Assembly: GCA_018287875.1 (NCBI GenBank)
Contig: JAGVVL010000015.1
Span: forward strand, 1,674,001-1,738,000
DNA length: 64,000 nucleotides
Direction of reading: 5' to 3'
From: Nigrospora sphaerica
Lineage: Eukaryota > Ascomycota > Sordariomycetes > Amphisphaeriales > Apiosporaceae
Under the pieces are notes generated by a model. It had not been told where the DNA came from. It saw only the letters and a list, made by a program, of their open reading frames with translations, and did not search any database. Every line of letters begins with the position of its first letter. Within the stretch, counting starts at the first letter, position 1. The translations under genes were made by a program, and so were the position numbers. This document shows positions 51,834-63,337 of this stretch, one piece after another.

Positions 51834-54800
51834 CCCAGGAGGGCGGAATGACGAGTCGGCCGAGTGACGCGGCTACGCGCCTGGTGAGGGTCATGAGTCG
51901 TTGAGTCAGAGGCGTCGTCGAGTGAGGCGACCACCAACACACCGGGAGGGAGAAGCCGCCGTGCTCGGCGGAGATGTGCGAGTAAGAGCTGACAAAACGG
52001 GTAAATGTCGAGCCATCTTGGCCCTGCATCGTGTGCTACCGTTATCTCGGATAAATACGAAAGTCCCAGGCGGGCTTGCTTCACTGTAACGGCATAGACC
52101 GGTTCATTCCACCCAGTGGCGGGGGGCGGGCGCGGGTTGAGGCGCGAAGGACTTGCGCTGCGTCCACGCGAGGTGTGGTACTATGCAGTCGTGGCTAAAT
52201 AGTTCCATCGGGAGCACGCCAAGTGACGTCGACACCGTCTCCGACCGGTTTTTCGCCTCATTGCCAGATGGGTTGCGAAGTCGGTCATCAGGGGCAAACA
52301 TCCGAAGTGAACCAGGTACGGACCAACCGTGCTGAGAGGCCGTTTTCTTTGTCACATGGGCTCCCGGGAGGGGGGAAGGGTTCGGGACGGGGATCCGAGA
52401 CGGCTGAGTGCATAGCAGGGGCTGCCAGGTTCCGTCCAGGCCCTCGACACGACACGGCAGGCCACGGCACGACACGATTCGCCGTGACACCTGTCTGCTA
52501 GATTGAGATTGCCATCTCACGGCAGGGGACGATGCGGCCTCGGTGCGACCTTTGCCATGCTGGTCGGTCCACGCAGCCCCCCGGCCAGCGTCAGCCAGCC
52601 GCGCCCAGGACCCTTCCCATAGTTTTTCTTGCGTGGGGCGGCAACACCCGTTGCAGACAGGAAGGGTGACAAGGTCTGAGGATGGATGCGCAGCAGGCCT
52701 GGGCCGTGGATAGGTACCCAGCAGACCGGTTGGAGATGGATGACACGGTTCGTCAGGACCGGCAAGGATTCGGCTACGCGAGGCCCCAAAGAGCCTCTGC
52801 GCCGTGCCGGTGGGCGGCAAGCCGGGAGGGGAAGACCCCGGTGTGTAAATGTACCACCAGTAGGAGAGGCGATCGGCGGTTAGGGCAGCCCGGGAGAGCG
52901 AATCCATATATGATGTAGGTAAGCAGAGCCACGGGAGGCCATGCTATCACCCTCGTTGCTGACGCCGCCGCTACCCAGCTTGGTGTTCAGCATCCATACC
53001 GGTCGCTGTTGTGGTGGTTAGGTACTTTTCCCGTACTCAAGAACGTATGTACCTAGGGCTGCGGACACACCCCTCATACTGGTACATGTGTACAAGTTTC
53101 CATTGTGGCCGCGCACGGTTGCACCCGGTTCCGTCCAAAGCCAGTCCAGCCCTGTGTCACGCACGTGTCGGACGCGTAGCTGTAGGAGCAGCCCATCGTA
53201 GGTTTCGGCCATGGTGTTGTGGTCACCGTACACAGTAGTAACCAAAATTGCGGCCCAAGAGGTACCCACCGAATTTCTTCCCCGGTTCGGTGCGCTCGCG
53301 TGGCCTCGGGGCTGGGCAGTTGTCAGCAGACAGGCCGTCAGCGGGGCCGGGACCTGAAAAAAAGCGACGAGCAAGCACCACGCAATTTAGCGAGCTGCCG
53401 GGAGTTGAGGCATCTGCCTGCCGGCCCTGCAACATTTGACATTGCGTCGGCACGCGCATACGACAGGTAGCCAGCATATGCCGCTGACCCTGCTTACTTT
53501 CGCCTGCCGATCTACGTAGGCACCCACTGCTCTCGCCTACGCGCCAGGTCGTACGGGTATACGGGGCACGGCTCGCGCATCTTGTCACGAGAGCACGCAA
53601 GAGCACGAGCGCAAGAGGGCGAAACAGCGACACGGGCGAACGAGCGACCCGGAGCGCCGACGCCCACCCCATCTGGCCAAGTCGCCGAATCCACCGTGCA
53701 CCCGCCATCGGAACCCATTACGGAACCCCACCCACAATGGATGACGGGGGTGGTGGTGGTGGCGGTGGTGACATGAAGCACAGGACTTCTTCTGGCGGCA
53801 TTCCACCGAGCTTCTCGCTGTGGGTACGCCTGGGCAGTTCCGTCCCTCGACAGCCACGCGAGAACACCCAGCCTTCGGACGGAAGCTAGCGCTGCATGTG
53901 ATAAGCGTGTACGTGCCCATGCTGATCACAGCGCCGGAGCCAAATTCCCCCGCCCGCTGGTTTGACCAGCATTACTGAGCCGGGCGCACGGGAAGCTAGG
54001 CGATGGCAATGTCCGAGGAGATGAGGCGAAGAGGCCCGAGATGATTACAGAGAGAGCGCGTGCGTGTGAGGAAGAAAGAAGCCCAAAGACGGGCTGATCA
54101 TCCTTGCCTGAGAGAAAGAGAAAGAGAGAGAGAGAGAGAGAGGGAGAGAGGAGAAAGAGAAGGTGTGTGTGTGCCTGTGCCGAGTGCCAAAACTGATTAC
54201 CAACCCCGAGGGAGGCAAACTGGCGGAGAAGGGAAAGCCAATCGCTGCGTGGAACGGGTTGCGCTGAGGAGGGAAATGTCCTGCCACCCGCGGCACTGCT
54301 CCCCGCCTGTGCCGACGAGCTGCTCCACTTCGTCGACTCGGATCGGTTTCAAGCCCGTCCTCGAAGCTTGACGATTTTTTCCCTTACTGCTTCTTTCCTC
54401 CCGTACCCCAGCTGGTGAAGGACAGGCGCACGAGGTCGATCGTGATGCGTCCCCAGGCCAGGCCTGCAGCCCGCAGTTCAATGACGCTCGCCTCCGCCGT
54501 TCGTGTCGCAATTGGCAAGCTCGCTAAGAGCCAGCCGTAGGGGCGGCACTCGCGTGAGGAGCACCGATAGCGCCTCCTTCCCGTCCATTGGCGAAGGGGT
54601 CGTTTCCCACGGCATTGCCGGAACCGCTACTGGGCTCTCGGCGTCAGCGACCCTGCCGCCTCGGCGGGGTTGCGACGTTGGGGGAAGAGGGGGCAACGAC
54701 ATGGCATAAGGTCGTATAGAAGCCATGGCTGGCCAGGTCGTCCGAAGGGTGAAACGGCATGCCCATCAGCCCGGCCTGGCATCAAGGCTGTCTGCCTGAC

Positions 54801-57800
54801 GGGCCAGGTCGGCGAGCATCGAGCCAGAAGAAATTACATGGCGCACCCGACGTCGCTCGGGCACAAATGAGAAATGGTGAAGCCACGGCCGGGAACGTGC
54901 TGGTGGCGTGCCCGCGTCGCAGCAGCGCCGAGCACCGGCACGGCGCAGCACCGCAACCGCACCACCCACACAGCACAGGCAGCAGACAGCACACAACGTG
55001 GGCTCGATTGGGGAGCGGCGGACGAAGGCTCTGGATCATGAGAGGGGTCGTGGCCGATGTCCGGAAGCAGCGGTGTGGGCATTCGGAGAAAAAAAAAACC
55101 AAAAAAAAACGAACGAGCGCCTTGATGCCCTGCTTTCCTGGTGCCGACGATTCGTCGCAGCGATCAACTGGAAATGGACTGAAGTGGGCAGCACTCCGAG
55201 CCCCAACGCCCTATTTGTGAAACCGACTCGTGCTGCATTGGTTTTCCTTGGGGCCTTGCGGCCAGGGGGGCACATCGCGAACCGTTGCCAGACGGACGGG
55301 TACGTATACTAGTGGCCTTGCAAGGCCTGCTCGGCCTGCAGCGCTATCGTGCTCGTCAACTCGTGTCAATTGGTGCCAAGTCCACCCGCCCGCCCGCAGA
55401 GGCCGGCTCCTCGAGCTAGTGCTAGTGTGCTGCAGGCCTGGCAGGGAAGTCCGATGCTGCACATGTAACATCGTGACGGGCGGAGGGCCAAGTAGTTGTA
55501 CTATGTAGATGGATGGGGGCAGGATCCGTTCGTCACATCCCATCCTTGAATCGTCGTGGTACCGTCTACTGGTCGTGGTACCTAGTATCTGCTGCGTCCC
55601 ATAGAAATGAGGCCCTTGCCTGACCTACACGCCTTGAAACGTATTGCCATGGGAGGAAACCCATCTCTTCGTACCTGACATACAACGGATAGCCGTGTGT
55701 GCGTGTGCCTTTCCGTACTCGCGTACGCCCACCCGGTTCAGCCGAGGTACGGAGCGTGGCTTTGCGGTGCCCGGGTATTGTCCTCGGAACCAGGCCGAAG
55801 GTGCCGAGAGAAAGAGAGGGGGGGGACGGGGCTAGCCCGATGGATGCGCGTTGCCCTGGCCTTGGGGAGGTGTTTGGGGACTGAGACCTCCAGTACGGCT
55901 GCTAAACAACTACTTTCTGGGCGAGCCGGCCCTTCTTCGCAAGAGGGCCGGTAATTTTGATGCCCCAGACCCGACGCCTCCCATTCCCGATTGAGGCGAC
56001 TCCCCGGATCTTTTGGGTGAGGAAAAACGTGGGTGGTGCGCGTGCGTAATGCCGTCCGGCCACACGCGACCCCCCGGTGGAGAGAGAGGCGCTGGGGCTG
56101 CGAGGCATGGCAGGCATTCTACATATCTGACGGGCATGGGAGAGGGCATGGAAGCATCCGGGCGAGCCTGGCCCTTTGGCATCGACCCATGTCAAGTGAC
56201 TGCCCTGCCGCGTTTATTATTACACAGCACTATTTATTGAAGCCGTATCCCCACCGATCGTGAGGCTCCGCTGTGTCCTCGCCGACGCCCAATTGCATTG
56301 CATTCATTTACGTGAAGGCTAGACTTCCCTGCTTTCTTGGGCGTTGCATGGTGGTGGTCAGCCTGTTGTTGCCCGTCACCTGCACACATTCTCTCGCGCC
56401 TGTTCACCCGTCCGTCCATCACTTGCCGATACGAGCCGGCGGACGGCGGCGAACAAAACCTAAAGTCGACGTCGCGGGCCTAGCTGGCCAGCTGCCCGGC
56501 GAGCCTGGGAACCAGCTGTCGTTTGAAGTCGGGTGCTAGGGTGTTAGCGTCCCGTTCACATGTCTTTGTCGGGTTTGGCCCTGTCGTCGTTGTCGTGCAG
56601 CTGCTTCTACCACTGCTGCTGCCGCCGCCGGGGGTGGCGTCTGGCCAGAGGCGGAGGCGGTCGTGGTGCCCGCTGCTTGTTGGATCTTTAAAAACGGGCG
56701 ACCCCATCGACGCACGCACGCCCGGCACAGCGAAACCGTTGTGGACTCGCGCCAGACTGGACGAGGTTCGCTTTCTCATCTCCCTGCCTCAGGTGTGCTT
56801 TGCTCCCGGGCGGCCATTACGTACAACGCCCACTCCGAAGACCCTGGACCCGTCGTCGCGAAAGCCCACCAGCGCCCATAGGTGGGGCCCTCCGACCCCA
56901 GCATTGCGCCTACGCCTTAGCAGCCTAGCATTAAGCCCGGCAGCAGTTCGCTCTCTTGTACAGTACCTAAAGGCAACGCTTTACTTGCAGCACCGCGGCG
57001 TCGGTTCTGCCAGTGCACCTCGCCCACCTGCCGGTCTTGGTCCTGCGTTCGTCGGGCCTAGATGAAAAGGTACCTACGAACCTAACCGAACAAAGGACCT
57101 CTAGGCTTTTCCGGCATTTCTGGGACGACGCCCCCTCGCCTCCCCAGTCTGCTACTGCCCCTCGTCCAAGGCCAACCGGGCCCGCGAAACGTTGCCCAAT
57201 TCGAGCTATCGGCGCCCATCCATGCTCTAGGTACCTGGTCCATCGGACTCTTTCCCGGAAGCTTAATAAGAGTACCTGCACAGCACCGGCGTCTTCGACC
57301 TCAGGGCTAGTCAAGGAACCCCGGGGCAGCGCTGGACCTTGGGCAATAGGAGGCCGGCTTTTAGCAATCGGTGGAGCGGCCTAAAGTCCCAGGAGGTTCC
57401 ATCCCTTCATCCATCAATTCCATTGACATCCCAGTCGGGACCCAGAGCCGGGGCTGCTTTTGGCTGAACGGGTCGTGTTGCCCAAAAAAAAAGCCATCGG
57501 TACATGGACACCTAGGGAATATTTACAAACGGCGCCATTACCTTACCCGCGCATATACTTCGTGCTTGCATACATACATCCATCCCGTCCCCCGTCGAGA
57601 CCTTCTATTCAACCTTGTTCGTCCTCCCCCCCCCCCCCACCCCTTGTCTCCTTCTTCCTCCTCCTCCTTCCCCCTCCTCCCTCTCTTCCTTCCTCGTCGA
57701 TACCGATATCTCTTCTACGACCGGGGGGAGAAGAGCGTTCGTGCGCGAGAGAGCGAGCCGGAGCATGAGTGCGTGAGTGTGTACATGTATGCGCGAGTGT

Positions 57801-58183
57801 CACGAGGGCAGAGAGAGAGAAAGAGAGACAGAGACGGCAGGACGAAAGGACCGGCAGGGCAAACGGGCTGGTGGACCGACTATCGCCCTCCCCGTACACA
57901 CGACAGCCGATCCAGCAACTTTCCTGCGGCGCCCACCCGCAGGCGATCAGTCACAACTCGAGTGACTCCGGGGCCCCCGGCGCCACTGACCTGCCGAAAC
58001 GACGGGCCAGAAGCAAACAAAACCTCAGTCAACTACTGCACTTGGCAGCAACAGGTTGCGAGGGCAAGCCCTTTTGCTGCACGAACGGCTCGTGCCAATC
58101 TCCTAGGTCTCCAATCGGATCGAAAGAGATAAGGCAGAACAAACCCAAGCGACTACGGCCAGCGACGCCCACCCACAGACGTC
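51834..58183. other. Gene-poor interval, 6.3 kb
   Basis: This interval lies upstream of lst7. It includes GA/GT microsatellites at ~54110-54172 and an A-rich patch at ~55089-55109. A strong C/T tract lies at ~57620-57700. The longest frames (a 267-codon one on the minus strand at 52104-52907 and a 253-codon one at 57371-58132) lack domains and look like chance openings in GC-rich DNA. Part of 57.4-58.2 kb may be the lst7 leader. No supported gene. Confidence 0.45.
54110..54172. repeat. GA-rich microsatellite followed by GT run
   Basis: GA with a few GAAAG interruptions runs from 54110 to ~54161, followed by (GT)5 from 54163. This is the same GA/GT pairing as at 14.2 kb. Confidence 0.85.
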
Positions 58184-60530
58184 ATGACTTCCATAGTAAG
58201 TAACAGCGTTTCCTTTCCACGGCCTCTGATTTGTCTCGGCCCGGCACGTTGCCCTTTCCACCCCCGAGATCCCCCAGATCCCCCACGCCGCAGCTTCACC
58301 GCTTCGCGCCTGCTGCCACCGATACGGACAGCTCCAAGACGATAGCGGCGTGTAACCGGCTCTCCCCCACGCAAACACCCCCAAAAAAAAAACCCGCCCT
58401 TCGCAGCCTGACCGTCTGGCCCCCTGCCATGTCAACTCTCACTTCCCAGCCCTCCGTCGGGCCAATCCGACGGCTCGGAGCGAGGCGTGTGCGCTGCCGT
58501 CTTAGCCTGCAAGCCACGCCCCCTTCCGCCCGCGCACGCACATACGTCCCCTTATCATCTACCTCCTGCCGCTACGCTCTCCCTTAATCCCCTGCCATGG
58601 GACACGGCCAACGCTGGCAAGTGCCACGATGGAGGGTTGCGACTCAGCTTACATGTTATGCGCTCCCTTGCGCGCGCCCGCCAGTGACGTTTCCAGGGCG
58701 TTCGCGTCTCAAACCTAAAAGGACCGTCAGCTCTCCCACCCCCCCTCCTTCGCGCTGCTGCCGTCCGTTTGCCCATGTCGCCCGTGGAATCCGCTCCCGA
58801 GCCCAAGTCTGTCGGTAGTGACGGCCCCCCTTCGTCTTTACCCTTCTTCACCTATATGACCGACTCTGCCGCCCCTCTGCGATTTTCGCTTGGATGCCGA
58901 GGCCGTCCACCCCCTTTTGCCACAACCCATCATGGTCATCACGCATCGACCGATGAACACTTGCGCGTTACTAACGACCCATATCCAGCTATGCCTCGCG
59001 CATTACTGCGATCTGCACGGCCCGACGCCGCTCATGGTGACCGAAGGCCTGCCAGTCCCGTGCTCCCACTGCTTTGACAAATCGCCCGACGCCGATCGTC
59101 CGCAGACCAGCGCTGTGACGTCTTCCCAGCCGCCCTCGGTAACGGACACGCCCCGCAAGATGCACCTCAATTCCTCGCGCAGCTCCAGCCTGCCTGCCTC
59201 GGAGCAAGAGGGTCAGCGCGCCGCCGTCCGCCACGCCTCCAAACCGGCCACGATATCGACGACCAAGGCCGCCGCTGCCGCCACCATCGAGACTCCGCCG
59301 CAGAGCCCGCGCAAAATCTCGGAGCCGGCCTCCCACGACTCCGCCTTACGACCCGACCCCATTTTCCGCCGGACGTACGACGATGGCGATACGAAAAGGG
59401 CCAACCCATGCCAGAATTGCGCTCTGACTCTGCCGAAACGTCAAGACAGCAAAGCAGCCCAAGAAAACGGCGCCAAGCCGTCGCAAACAGAGCCCCGAGG
59501 CCCGACTCTGCGCACGCGCACCCCGTACGCGCGTGTCTACGGGGGCAGCAGCAGGGATACGAGCCCGCCCAACTCAAATCCCCAATCCTCGTGCGCCTCC
59601 GACGCCGAAGACGACGACCAGGCGGATGCGCCCTCAAGCACTCGCTCCGTCCGCGCCCAATCCTCGTCTGGCCGCCGGCCCACGACTTCCACATCGCACT
59701 CCAGCGTCTCTTCCAAGTCGAGCATGCAGTCGCACACCCATTACCTTGATTACACCAGCACGCATGAACCGCAAATCGCGAATACCTACTCCATCGTGCG
59801 CGCCTCGTGCCTGCGCACCCTCTCGTTCGAAACCTTGCCGCGGCGGCCGGAACACGGAAACAACCCCCCGTCGAGTCCCATGTCGAGCGGGCCTCCAACC
59901 ATCCCACCCGGTCTCCCTTCGGCTGTCTCGAGCCAAACGCCAGCGTCGCAGTCTTCTGGCGGGCCCATCTTCTTCGGCGACCCGCTCGCGGGTTATACCA
60001 CGGCCTACATCTTCCGCATTCCCGACAGGCACGCTCGCGGCCGGCGGCGAGTTTACGCCTTCCTGGCCCTGTCCACCCACCGGGAGCGTGTTGCCATGAA
60101 AGCCTTCAACTTCCTGTCGGTGCAATTCCGCGACCTAGCGGAGTGGATCGTGAAGCTGGCCGACGCGCAGGCCGAACGTGAACGCGAACGTGAGGAGGAG
60201 GGTTCGCCGCTTGCCGGCATGTACTCCCAGCGCGGCGGCGGCTATGGCGGCGACGCCCCCGGCCCGCGCGACAGTGGCATCGGGCTGGGTCTCGGCGGTG
60301 GCAGTGCCGACCGTGAGCGGGACCGCGACAGCGGGAGCAGCTTCTTGACGGGGGGCAGTCGCAATGGCTTCGTCCAACGAATGAGCATGGGCGGCTCCAT
60401 GGGCCCGGGCGGGTTCGCTCCCAAGGCCCGCGGTCTCGCCGAGGTGGTTGGCATGCCCGACTTCTTCATCGAGCTGCACGCCCAGTTTGTGAAGCTGCTC
60501 TTGGAGCTGGGCGTGGTGATGGGCTCTTAG
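58184..60530 (+). CDS. lst7: LST7/folliculin homologue, 517 aa
   Basis: Folliculin/Lst7, with its Lst4/FNIP partner, is a GTPase-activating complex for Rag/Gtr GTPases at the lysosome or vacuole and links amino-acid status to TORC1. Exon 1 is only 12 nt (58184-58195, ATG ACT TCC ATA), followed by donor GTAAGTAAC and a 793-nt intron with branch TACTAAC and acceptor ATCCAG. Exon 2 is 58989-60530. The join gives MTSILCLAHYCDLHGPTPLM, matching the family start (M..I..L.HFCE.HGP). Longin-domain pieces follow across Ser/Pro-rich linkers: CQNCALTLP, YSIVRASCLRTLSFETLP, GPIFFGDPLAGYTTAYIFRI and RRRVYAFLALSTHRERV. The protein stops without a C-terminal DENN domain, as in yeast Lst7. A shorter model starting at 58932 would read through part of the intron and lose the conserved N-terminus. 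Confidence 0.88.
58196..58988 (+). other. Long first intron of lst7
   Basis: The 793-nt intron has donor GTAAGTAAC, branch TACTAAC at ~58969 and acceptor ATCCAG. It is more than four times longer than nearly every other intron in the window and follows a four-codon exon. Confidence 0.8.
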
Positions 60531-62015
60531 CCGGCAGTTCGCCGGCCCTGGAAGCTGCAGCCTGTGGAGAAAAACATAACGGTGTGGCGAGGTGAAGGAT
60601 ATACCCCAGCAGAGCTAGGTGTGCGAGAGTGATACCCTGATTTTGTCGAGACTGGGAAGACCAGCTTCCAGAGACGAGTCGTCTCCGTGGTGTTTTCTTT
60701 TTTTCCTTTTTTTCGTCATGGAGCCCCGCGCGCAACGGCTGTTCGCATGGCTCGCTTTTCGTTCCACTTGTACCACTATTGTTTCTCTTATTGGGCTATC
60801 GTCGCTCGGTGTTCGGGGGGCGCAAGCTTGTACTATTCCGGAAGCCTTTTTGGGAGGGGGGGGACACTTTTTAGAGTGCGTTAGATGGCTTCATAGCCCC
60901 GGCCGGGTGGCTCATGGTGGTCAATGAGGGGAGGGGGAAAAGTCGCTCCGATGACGACTTAATGAAACGAGGCTGGGCTGGCGGCGTTTGCAAGGCTGGG
61001 TTCTTTTCTTTCCTTTCTTTCCTTTCCTGTCGGCTCAGTAGTATATCCCCGGGGAGGCCTTTCGGTGTTGTGGGGGCCAATCAAGGGCGGTTTGGAAAAC
61101 GGGACGGATGGGCGTCTCGAGGTAATCACAAGCGGTATAGAGAAACAAAAGACCGAGAGAGGTTTTTCCCACTCGGCCAGGGCAATCGGGGCAGCGGAAA
61201 TGTGTTTGGGGGCTTAGGTCTAGATTTCCAAGAAAGAGAGATGGACCTCGATGGCGAACAAATCTGCCCGGTGCCTTCGTGGTGAAATAAATCGTGACCA
61301 AGAAATTCCGCCCTGGTCTTTTTCCCCTCCGCCCCCCTCTGTGAGAGATGGCGTCTTGTGACCGCGTTGCCTCGATAAACTCACAATGGCGTGCTCTCGC
61401 GTGCTCGCCCTAAAACCACGCAGTGACCTGCTCCGGCGCGCACGCGATACGATCCGAGCCCGCTGGGGTAGTTCCGTCCGCTGTCGCCGGGCCAGTAGAT
61501 TGCTGCCCTGTCCAAGGCCCGGTGGGCATATCGAGGTCTGCTCGGGTACACCGTTCGGCAATGGCACCAATGGCACACAGTATTTAGGGGGCAACGGCAC
61601 CGTGGGTTGTATGGGTAATGTGTCTGTGAGCAGTGGAAGGCAGAAACAGGGCTCTCCTGTACCAACTATTCAGGCGCGGGCGCTCAGTTGGTGTGCACAG
61701 GTTACATCAACAAGATGCCCGGGCTCACACACAAGGGCCCAGGCAAGTGCTCTATACAGGAAGCATAGTTTGGCAAAACCACGTTTTCGCTCCGTCGATT
61801 CGTAAGTATGATAGTACATTGTACAGCTGCAATGGAACGCCGGAGCTGGTGAGGTCTGATAACTTCCTTTTCGTCAAAAGGGCCGGCTACACCGGAACCC
61901 AAATTACATGGCAATTTGTCCCAGGGAAGCGGCCTGTCCCAAACTGGCTAGGGCTGCTAAGGGTGTTTGGTGGCGAGCACCCCACACTCTCCAGGACAGC
62001 AACAAGACGAACATT
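60531..62015. other. Convergent intergenic region, 1.5 kb
   Basis: This region lies between lst7 (+) and rpt3 (-). Most is 3' region, with TTTCC repeats at ~61005-61030. The part 61380-62010 has a possible decayed coding relic on the plus strand, described separately. Confidence 0.45.
61530..61768 (+). pseudogene. Possible relic of a small cysteine-rich protein gene
   Basis: One frame reads VCSGTPFGNGTNGTQYLGG followed by NGTVGC, with several N-glycosylation sites. From ~61622 a different frame reads VCEQWKAETGLSC, then TNYSGAGAQLVCTGYINKM and HKGPGKC before a stop. The two pieces look like parts of one secreted Cys-rich protein separated by a frame change. No signal peptide or splice pair joining them was found. 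It may be chance; a broken gene is the tentative reading. Confidence 0.2.
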
Positions 62016-63337
62016 CTATTTGTAGAAGTCAAACTTGTTGTCGTCGCTCGTACCCTTGACCTGTGCTGAGTACGCATCCTCCAGATCCGACTGGATGATA
62101 TTGTAGCGGTTCTTCCTCACGGCACGCAGGCCGGCTTCCTGCATGATGGCGGCAATGATGGCACCGCTCAGAGGGTCGTTGCGGGTGATCAAGCTGTCGA
62201 GATCGACCTCGGGTGCCAGGCTCATCTTACTGGCAATGGTGGTGAAGATGAGCCGTCTCTCTCTACGGTCCCTCAGACTCGGGAATTCGATTTTCCGATC
62301 CAGACGACCGGGTCGCAGAAGAGCAGGGTCCAGAGTGTCGGCACGGTTTGTGGCCATGATGACCTTGACGTTGGCGGTCTGGTCGAAACCATCCATTTGG
62401 TTCAAAAGTTCCAGCAAGATACGCTGAACCTCACGGTCGGCACCGGTCTGGGCATCGAATCGCTTCGTGGCAATGGCGTCGATCTCATCAATGAAGATGA
62501 TGGCAGGCGAGTTCTCACGGGCCATTCGGAAGACGTCACGGACCATTCGCGGGCCCTCACCGAGGTACTTCTGCACAAACTCGGAGCCGACGACGCGGAT
62601 GAAGTTGGCCGTGGTAGAGTTGGCGACTGCTTTGACCAGCATCGTCTTGCCGGTACCCGGAGGACCGTACAGGAGCACACCCCGCGGCGGATCGATACCG
62701 ATCTGCTTGTAGAGGTCGAAGTGGGTGAGGGGCAATTCGACAGCCTCGCGGATCTCCTGTTTTTGCATGTCCAGACCACCGACATCGGCGTACGTCACAT
62801 CAGGCTTCTCGTCGGCTCCCAGCATGGCGATGGACGAGTCGGCCTCCGGGGGCAGGATGTCGACGAGGGCATTGGAGTGGCGGTGGAGGGCGACAGATGA
62901 AGAGGGCTTCAGCTTCTCTCGGTCGAGCGTGGAGAGAATGCGCACAACGTAGTTAGAGCCCGTGCTGGACTGTACAATGCCGGTGCTGTGGTGAGCAGTT
63001 AGCAGCTGGCCGGGCTCGACGGACGGAATGGGAGGGCGCACTTTTGGTCGATAGCTTCCATAAACTGGCCAATGACGAGCGGCACGCTCTGGATGCGCTT
63101 GATTTCCTCCTGGGCGCGGACAAGCTCCCGCTTCAGACTTCGCTGCTCATCCTTGATGTACTCCTCCTGCAGCTGGATGTACTCCAGATGCCGCTGCAGC
63201 TTCTTCAATGTGGCATACTCGTCAGCGCCCTGAGACGACAGGCCCTCGATGTTCTCGACGTTGGGGATGGTCGAGGGGATGGCCTTGCTGTGCGGCGCCA
63301 CATAGTTGACTGGGTTCTCGACCGCGACGTCACCCAT
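62016..63337 (-). CDS. rpt3: 26S proteasome regulatory ATPase RPT3 (subunit 6B), 421 aa
   Basis: RPT3 is one of six AAA ATPases of the proteasome base ring that unfold and translocate substrates. Exons 63337-63042 and 62985-62016 flank a 56-nt intron (donor GTGCGC, branch GCTAAC, acceptor CACAG). The join restores [20 protein letters not shown]. The N-terminal coiled coil is at ~residues 42-85 ([20 protein letters not shown]), followed by the OB domain. The AAA domain has Walker A GPPGTGKT, Walker [17 protein letters not shown], sensor region [20 protein letters not shown] and the following Arg fingers. The C-terminus DDNKFDFYK ends in an HbYX-type motif (F-Y-K) used to dock into the 20S alpha ring and open its gate. 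Length is close to human and yeast RPT3. The protein is essential in studied eukaryotes. Confidence 0.98.

Noticed and set aside
52104..52907. A 267-codon minus-strand frame in the gene-poor interval
   Set aside because: No domain, signal or conserved motif; a frame of this length can arise by chance in 64 kb of GC-rich DNA.
57371..58132. A 253-codon plus-strand frame
   Set aside because: It spans a pyrimidine tract and purine-rich runs giving Pro/Ser and Arg/Glu low complexity; more likely promoter or leader of lst7.
58932..58988. Start of lst7 at MVITHRPMNTC
   Set aside because: This stretch holds the TACTAAC branch site and acceptor; using it loses the conserved N-terminal motif obtained from the 12-nt exon at 58184.
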